Translations under genes and position numbers: made by a program
NCBI GenBank assembly: GCA_023701085.1
Contig: JAMPXR010000030.1
Location: 1-12,402, forward strand
DNA: 12,402 bases
Source of the DNA: Ramlibacter sp.
Lineage (GTDB): Bacteria > Pseudomonadota > Gammaproteobacteria > Burkholderiales > Burkholderiaceae_C
Direction of reading: 5' to 3'
Shown here: piece by piece, positions 7,875-12,402 of the stretch
How positions within the stretch are numbered: position 1 is the stretch's first letter
How the letters are laid out: the number at the start of each line of letters is the position of its first letter
Notes under the pieces: model-generated
The model's input: the letters and a program-made list of their open reading frames with translations, nothing else
What the model was told of the DNA's origin: nothing
Database searches by the model: none

Positions 7875-9590
7875 TCACGGCATGCCCGCCGCCCGCAGGC
7901 TCTCGATGGCGCGGTCGCGGCCGGTGAGATAGCTGGGGTGGCGCCCGCGCAGGAACCGCGCGAAGTCGCTGGCCCGGTACCTGGGGTTGCGCTGGAGGTA
8001 GTCCGCCGCACGCGTGCGCGCTTCGTCGAGTTCGCCGAGCTGCACCATCGATGCGATCAGCAGCACGGGCGGCGAGGGCAGCAGCGGGTTGGCCTGGTGG
8101 CCCGCGCGAGCGGCCGCAGCGGCTTGGCGGTACTGGCCCAGCATGAAATGGCAAGTGCCCATGTACATGTAGAAGGCGCCGACCGCATAGTCCCGCGGGC
8201 CGCGCTGCAGGGCCCGGCCGCTCGCATCGATGCACTCCTGGAACATTCCGAGCGCGGCCAGTGCGCCGGCCTGGTGCGCGTGCGGCGCCGGGTGGCTGGG
8301 GAAGCGCTTGGCCGCGGCTGTCGCGGTGTGCAGCAGCGCATCCCAATCGTCCTGCAGCGAGGCCACGAACATCTTGGCCAGGTGCGTGTAGAAGTCGTCT
8401 TCGTCCAGTGCCTGCAGGCGCAGCACGGCTTCGTGCAGGCGCGCCAGGGCGCGCTCGCGCGGCACCCAGTTCAAGAGCCCGCTCATCCCCATGACGGCCT
8501 CGACGCCGCCCCAGGCCCGGAGCGAATCAGGGTCCTTGGCGAGCGCCGCTTCGAAGCGCTCCAGCGCGAGCTTGTAGTTGTCCGGGCTTGCCCCCCGGAA
8601 GTAGAACCCCCACCCCTGCATCGCGATGTCGTCGGCCTGCAGGCGCTCGGGCGGCAGCGTCTGCGCCTTTGCGCCGCTGGCCCGGTACATCTGGACCTGC
8701 AGGGTGCGGGCCAGCTGCTGCGAAATGCCCTCGAGCGCCTCCTGCAACCCTGCGCGCGGCACGACCAGCTGCTGCGCCCAGGCCTGCGCGCCCGTGTCCC
8801 CGTCGGTCATGGCCAGCCGCAGGTGCACCTGCGGCCCTTGCCGGCGCACCGAGCCGGTGACCACGTAGCGCACCTTCAGCTCGCGCGCGATCGTGCGGGC
8901 CTGCGCCGGCCCGGTGAACCGGGACGCGGTTTCGCGCGAGATCACCATCGTGCCCGACAGCTGGCCGAGTTGCGACACCAGGTCGGCATGCAGCATGTCG
9001 GCGAACCAGCGGCCCTCCTCGGCTGCGCCTTCCGACGCCAGCGGCAGCACCACCATCGAGAACGGCCCCGGCGCGCGAGGCGCCGTCGCCCGTTGCCAGC
9101 CCGGCGCCAGGTACAACGCGGCTGTCGCCAGCAATGCGGCGGTGCCGGCCAGCACGGCCATGCGCCTGCCGAACCCGGTGCGCACGGCGGGCGCGAGGGG
9201 CGTTGCGCCCGCCGTCACGGCTGGCGCCGGCGCCTCGGGGCCGGCCGGTGGTGCAGGCGCCGGTTGCGCGGCCAGCAGGTAGCCGCGCCGTGCCACCGTC
9301 CGCACCAGCCGGTGGTCGTGGTCCTGCAGCACGCGACGGATGTCGGCGATCGCCTGGATCAGCGAGCCTTCACCCACGACCAGGCCCGGCCAGACCAGGC
9401 GATCGAGCTCGTCCCGGGTCACGACCTGGCGATGGCGCCGGCCCAGCACCAGCAGCACCTCCAGCGCCTGCCGGCGCAACGGCGTGCGTTCGCCGTCGGC
9501 CTGCAGCAATTCGCCGGCCGCCAGGTCCAGCACATGGCTGCCGAGCGCGAGGCGGCTCGACGCCTGCGGACTCCATGAGCGGTCGTTCAT
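7875..9590 (-). CDS. CadC-like membrane-bound winged-helix regulator with TolB-like and TPR sensor domain
   Basis: This 571-residue protein looks like a one-component transmembrane transcription factor. Residues 14-107 form an OmpR/CadC-type winged helix (HVLDLAAGELL, TRDELDRLVWPGLVVGEGSL, then the wing TVARRGYLLAA). A Pro/Ala-rich linker (108-140) leads to one membrane helix at about 144-162, preceded by GRR as expected for a cytoplasmic N-terminus. The outer part has a TolB/FlgO-like alpha-beta domain at about 178-300 (SMVVLPLASEG, RYVVTGSVRRQG, AQAWAQQL), then helical TPR-like repeats from about 330 to 560. Its only two cysteines, Cys453 and Cys480, fall in adjacent TPR helices. The start has an AGGAG site 7 bases upstream. 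It is divergent from the lipocalin-like lipoprotein across 134 bp, so that gene is its most likely target. The ligand is unknown, and the long open frame on the opposite strand is a shadow. Confidence 0.88.
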   Translation of the reverse strand: MNDRSWSPQASSRLALGSHVLDLAAGELLQADGERTPLRRQALEVLLVLGRRHRQVVTRDELDRLVWPGLVVGEGSLIQAIADIRRVLQDHDHRLVRTVARRGYLLAAQPAPAPPAGPEAPAPAVTAGATPLAPAVRTGFGRRMAVLAGTAALLATAALYLAPGWQRATAPRAPGPFSMVVLPLASEGAAEEGRWFADMLHADLVSQLGQLSGTMVISRETASRFTGPAQARTIARELKVRYVVTGSVRRQGPQVHLRLAMTDGDTGAQAWAQQLVVPRAGLQEALEGISQQLARTLQVQMYRASGAKAQTLPPERLQADDIAMQGWGFYFRGASPDNYKLALERFEAALAKDPDSLRAWGGVEAVMGMSGLLNWVPRERALARLHEAVLRLQALDEDDFYTHLAKMFVASLQDDWDALLHTATAAAKRFPSHPAPHAHQAGALAALGMFQECIDASGRALQRGPRDYAVGAFYMYMGTCHFMLGQYRQAAAAARAGHQANPLLPSPPVLLIASMVQLGELDEARTRAADYLQRNPRYRASDFARFLRGRHPSYLTGRDRAIESLRAAGMP

Positions 9591-9724
9591 GCCGGTGCTC
9601 CTGTCTCGAACCCCTTCTGCTTATTTTTTGCGGCTTTTTCCCGGGTTCCATGAGGACTTGCCCGCACGCGCGGCCTAGATTGGGCCCCACCGGCCCGCGT
9701 GTGGCCGCTAAAAAGGAGACGACG
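9591..9724. promoter_or_regulatory. Divergent control region between the CadC-like regulator and the lipocalin-like lipoprotein
   Basis: This 134-bp region holds the upstream signals of both genes. At 9624-9639, two T tracts (T6 at 9624-9629, T5 at 9635-9639) have centres 10.5 bp apart, one helical turn, which favours intrinsic bending or an UP-like element. An imperfect inverted repeat follows at 9665-9701. The AGGAG site at 9714-9718 serves the lipoprotein, and an AGGAG on the minus strand serves the regulator. No good sigma-70 -35/-10 pair is visible in either direction. That fits an activator-dependent promoter but does not prove one. Confidence 0.5.
9665..9701. repeat. Imperfect 10-bp inverted repeat before the lipoprotein gene
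   Basis: The left arm CACGCG-c-GGCC (9665-9675, one bulged C) pairs with the right arm GGCC-CGCGTG (9692-9701) across a 16-base loop that itself contains GGGCCC. It lies 12 bases before the ribosome site at 9714. It could be a regulator operator or a leader-RNA hairpin near the start of the lipoprotein message. The repeat is seen directly; the role is inference. Confidence 0.4.
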
Positions 9725-10237
9725 ATGAAACGCATGTTCCTGATCCCGGCGGTCGCGACGGTCGCGCTGCTCGCGGGTTGCGCCATGGCTCCGGCCGCCA
9801 CCCCGTCCCAGGACTCCCTGCTGGGCACGTGGCGCGTGGTGTCCTATGTCGCGGTGCCCGATAGCGGCACGCCGGTCGATATCTGGGGCAAGGCGCCGCG
9901 CGGCTACGTGGTCATCACGCCCACGCGCTTCATCACCATCTTGACTGCGCAGGACCGCAAGATTCCCACGCCGCCCTTCACCGCCCAGGACTTCGCGAAT
10001 GCCTTCGTCACCCAAATTTCCTATACCGGCCCGTATCGGCTCGACGGAAATCGTCTGGTCACTGCGGTGGATGCGTCCTCGGCTGTCACCTGGGTCGGGA
10101 CCGAGCAGGTGCGCGAATTCCGCCTGGAGGGCCGGCGCCTGCACCTGTCCACGCTGCCCGGGCCGTTCCCGCCCGGCCTTTCGCAGTTGGCAGGCAAGAC
10201 CGGCCGCAGCCACCTGGTCTGGGAGCGGCTGGAATAG
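9725..10237 (+). CDS. Lipocalin-like domain lipoprotein
   Basis: This 170-residue protein has a lipoprotein signal peptide: MKR, a hydrophobic core, then the lipobox LLAG-C with the lipidated cysteine at residue 19. The following Ala at +2 suggests sorting to the outer membrane. The mature part resembles the Lipocalin_5-type domain (PF13924): LLGTWRVVSY at 34-43, APRGYVVITPTRF (about 58-70), YTGPYRLDGNRLVTAVDAS in the middle, then VGTEQVREFRLEGRRLHL and a terminal LVWERLE. Proteins of this family form a small beta-barrel; the ligand and function are generally unknown. The start has AGGAG 6 bases upstream and the signal peptide begins at once, so the longer in-frame extension back to 9134 is rejected. 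It is divergent from the CadC-like regulator, which is probably its controller, and converges on the Rep helicase gene. Confidence 0.88.
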   Translation: MKRMFLIPAVATVALLAGCAMAPAATPSQDSLLGTWRVVSYVAVPDSGTPVDIWGKAPRGYVVITPTRFITILTAQDRKIPTPPFTAQDFANAFVTQISYTGPYRLDGNRLVTAVDASSAVTWVGTEQVREFRLEGRRLHLSTLPGPFPPGLSQLAGKTGRSHLVWERLE

Positions 10238-10306
10238 GCTGCTTCCCAAGCGCCCTCGAACGCGCGCCCCTCCGCGCTCAGCCACGCCGCCGGTTGGCTA
10301 CCGCGA

Positions 10307-10328
10307 GCAGCGGCGGGACGACCGCTGC
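10307..10328. terminator. Perfect 7-bp inverted repeat between convergent genes (possible terminator)
   Basis: GCAGCGG (10307-10313) pairs with CCGCTGC (10322-10328) across an 8-base loop. It lies in the 93-bp gap between the lipoprotein stop and the rep stop, 2 bases beyond the latter. No T run follows on either strand, so it is a weak terminator candidate. It may instead block 3'-end decay or help convergent transcripts end with Rho. The rest of the gap, 10238-10306, shows nothing else. Confidence 0.3.
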
Positions 10329-10330
10329 GT

Positions 10331-12402
10331 TCAGGGCGTCGCCGGCTGCTCCGACGCCTTGCGCGCGAACTCCGCCCGCAGCGCCTTCAGTTTCTCGCGT
10401 GGGTCTTCCCGCACCGTCGTCTTGTCCAGCGCCATCTCGGCGATGAAGCGGCTGGGTTGCGCCGGGACCATCTCGCGGCCTTTCTTGCGCTTGCGCGCCC
10501 AGCTCACCGCGAGCGAGCGCTGCGCGCGCGTGATGCCGACGTACATCAGGCGCCGCTCTTCCTGCAGCCGCTGCAGGATGCCCTCGGCCATGGACCCGTC
10601 GGTCTTGGCGGCGGACCCGTCCTTGTCGTCCAGCTTGAACGGCAGCAGGCCTTCGTTGACGCCCACCAGCATCACGTGCGGCCACTCCAGGCCCTTGGCC
10701 GCGTGCAAGGTCGACAGCGTGACCACGTTCTGGTCCTGTTCGCGCTCGCTGATCGTCGACAGCAGGGCGATCGTCTGCGCAACTTCGAGCAATGTCTTTT
10801 TCTCGCTGGCGATGGCCACGCCCGCAGCGTCATCGACCTGCCCGCCGCAGCGCTGCGCCATCCAGTCGCAGAACTCCAGCACGTTGGTCCAGCGCGCCGC
10901 CGCCAGTTTTTCGTTTTCCTCGCTGTCATACAGGTGTTTTTCGTAGCCGATGTCCTTGAGCCATTCGAGCAGGAACGCGCGGGCGTCCTCGGCGCCCGTG
11001 GTGCGGCGCGCGCGGAACTCCAGGTCGTTCACGTAGCGGCCGAACTCGTGCAATCCGGACACGGCCCGCGAGCTGAGCGCGGAACCGAGCGACGAGGAGA
11101 ACAGGGCCTCGAACAGGGACAGCTTGTACTTGCCCGCGAACACGCCCAGGCTCTGCAGCGTCTGGTGGCCGATCCCGCGCTTGGGCGCGGTGACGGCGCG
11201 CAGGAACGCCGGGTCGTCGTCGTTGTTGACGACCAGCCGCAGCCAGGCGCACAGGTCCCTGATCTCGGCGCGGTCGAAGAAGCTCTGCCCGCCCGAGACC
11301 TTGTACGGAATCTGCGCCTTGCGCAGGGCCTGCTCCAGCACTTTGGCCTGATGGTTGGCGCGGTACAGCACCGCGAAGTCCTTCCAGTCCCGGCCCAGGC
11401 CGTTGGCCCGGATCGACTGGATGCGCGCGACCACGCGCTCGGCTTCGTGCGCCTCGTTGTCGGCGTCGATCACGCGCACCGGCTCGCCCTCGCCCAGTTC
11501 GCAGAACAGCGTCTTCGGAAACAGCTTCGGGTTGGGCGCGATCACGTTGTTGGCCGCGCGCAGGATGGCGGCGGTGGAGCGGTAGTTCTGCTCCAGCTTG
11601 ACGACCTTGAGCTTCGGGAAGTCCAGCGGCAGGCGCTTGAGGTTGTCCAGCGTGGCCCCGCGCCAGCCGTAGATCGACTGATCGTCGTCGCCGACCGCGG
11701 TGAAGCGCCCGCGCTCGCCCACCAGCAGCTTCAGCAGCTCGTACTGCGTCGCGTTGGTGTCCTGGTATTCATCGACCAGCACATGGCCCAGCTGCGCCTG
11801 CCACTTCTCGCGCACCTCGGGATGCTGGCGCAGCAGCTTGAGCGGCAGTCCGATCAGGTCGTCGAAGTCCACGCCCTGGTAGGCCGCCAGGCGCTCTTCG
11901 TAGCGCGCCATGATGCGCGCGGTGGTCCTCTCGTTGTCGTCCTTCGCCTGGGCCTGCGCCTGCGCCGCGTCCAGCCCCATGTTCTTCCACAGGCTGATCG
12001 CCCATTGCCACTGGCGCGCGGTGGCGGCGTCGGTGGTGCCGCCCGCGTCCTTCAGGATGCCGGTCACGTCGTCGGTGTCGAGAATCGAGAACATGGGCTT
12101 CAGGCCGAGCGCTTCGCCGTCGCGGCGCAGCATGCGCACGCCCAGGGCGTGAAAGGTGCAGATCAGGACTTCCCTCGCGTCGCGGCCGATCAGGCTCTTG
12201 GCGCGCTCGCGCATCTCGGCCGCGGCCTTGTTGGTGAAGGTGATGGCCGCGATGCGATCGGCCGGCAAGCCGGCCTGGATCAGGCGGGCGAGCTTGTGCG
12301 TGATCACGCGGGTCTTGCCGGAACCGGCGCCGGCCAGCACCAGGGACGGCCCGTGCAGGTAATTGACAGCTTCCTGCTGGGCGAGGTTGAGGCCGGCGGA
12401 CA
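10331..12402 (-). CDS. rep: Rep-type superfamily 1A ATP-dependent DNA helicase (start codon cut by the right edge)
   Basis: The frame is complete except for the A of its ATG: the last two bases of the window read TG on the minus strand, followed by SAGLNLAQQEAVNYLHG. The full protein would be 690 residues. It is a 3'-to-5' UvrD/Rep/PcrA helicase. Visible motifs are the Q motif at 5-13, Walker A GAGSGKT (25-31), Walker B DEYQD (211-215), motif III GDDDQSIYGWRGA (238-250), motif IV VKLEQNYRS, motif V TLHAAKGLEW (565-574) and motif VI EERRLMYVGITRAQ (615-628). NKAAAEMRERA, YKVSGGQSFFDRAEIRDL and AFLRAVTAPKRGIG follow E. coli Rep more closely than UvrD, supporting a role in replication restart and clearing proteins ahead of forks. 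Compared with E. coli Rep there is an extra segment of about 20 residues between motifs V and VI (592-613). UvrD or PcrA remain possible names. Confidence 0.93.
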   Translation of the reverse strand, partial: SAGLNLAQQEAVNYLHGPSLVLAGAGSGKTRVITHKLARLIQAGLPADRIAAITFTNKAAAEMRERAKSLIGRDAREVLICTFHALGVRMLRRDGEALGLKPMFSILDTDDVTGILKDAGGTTDAATARQWQWAISLWKNMGLDAAQAQAQAKDDNERTTARIMARYEERLAAYQGVDFDDLIGLPLKLLRQHPEVREKWQAQLGHVLVDEYQDTNATQYELLKLLVGERGRFTAVGDDDQSIYGWRGATLDNLKRLPLDFPKLKVVKLEQNYRSTAAILRAANNVIAPNPKLFPKTLFCELGEGEPVRVIDADNEAHEAERVVARIQSIRANGLGRDWKDFAVLYRANHQAKVLEQALRKAQIPYKVSGGQSFFDRAEIRDLCAWLRLVVNNDDDPAFLRAVTAPKRGIGHQTLQSLGVFAGKYKLSLFEALFSSSLGSALSSRAVSGLHEFGRYVNDLEFRARRTTGAEDARAFLLEWLKDIGYEKHLYDSEENEKLAAARWTNVLEFCDWMAQRCGGQVDDAAGVAIASEKKTLLEVAQTIALLSTISEREQDQNVVTLSTLHAAKGLEWPHVMLVGVNEGLLPFKLDDKDGSAAKTDGSMAEGILQRLQEERRLMYVGITRAQRSLAVSWARKRKKGREMVPAQPSRFIAEMALDKTTVREDPREKLKALRAEFARKASEQPATP

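Noticed and set aside
7938..9578. 546-residue open frame on the plus strand opposite the CadC-like regulator
   Set aside because: Low-complexity, R/H/Q/A-rich composition and no family motifs. The minus-strand frame has clear domains, a membrane helix and a good ribosome site.
9134..9724. N-terminal extension of the lipoprotein frame back to 9134
   Set aside because: The extension overlaps the regulator gene in antisense and is Arg/Pro/Ala-rich. The ATG at 9725 has a good ribosome site directly followed by a lipoprotein signal peptide.

Overview
This window reads as chromosomal DNA of a high-GC betaproteobacterium, most likely order Burkholderiales and probably family Comamonadaceae. The reasons are the neighbourhood mreBCD / gatCAB / pyrE / exonuclease III, the presence of the bacterial Glu/Asp-tRNA amidotransferase GatCAB, and the MreC N-terminus, which resembles my memory of Burkholderiales MreC proteins. 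No database search was possible, so the genus is left open. Coding density is very high. I see no tRNA, rRNA, CRISPR array, insertion sequence or phage gene.

Layout, left to right. (1) 1-2224, minus strand: the rod-shape operon mreB-mreC-mreD, with mreD cut by the window edge. (2) 2225-2438: a 214-bp divergent control region with three copies of one octamer. (3) 2439-5702, plus strand: gatC-gatA-gatB, tightly coupled. (4) 5721-7057, minus strand: pyrE followed by a coupled gene for a secreted DUF4124-like coiled-coil protein, read convergently with gatB. (5) 7068 (or 7056)-7859, plus strand: exonuclease III, whose start region overlaps that of pyrE on the other strand. (6) 7875-9590, minus strand: a membrane-bound CadC-like winged-helix regulator with TolB-like and TPR domains. 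It is divergent from (7) 9725-10237, plus strand: a lipocalin-like lipoprotein. (8) 10331-12402, minus strand: a Rep-type superfamily 1 helicase, missing only the first base of its start codon.

Most of the window is housekeeping: cell shape (MreBCD), tRNA-dependent amidation (GatCAB), pyrimidine synthesis (PyrE), base-excision repair (exonuclease III) and replication restart (Rep). The least described part is the regulator/lipoprotein pair at 7875-10237. Its architecture suggests a one-component transmembrane sensor with an envelope lipoprotein as a possible target. The DUF4124-like protein coupled to pyrE is the other gene of unknown function. I found no convincing new multi-gene system. The findings are mainly local regulatory structures and unusual start-site arrangements.
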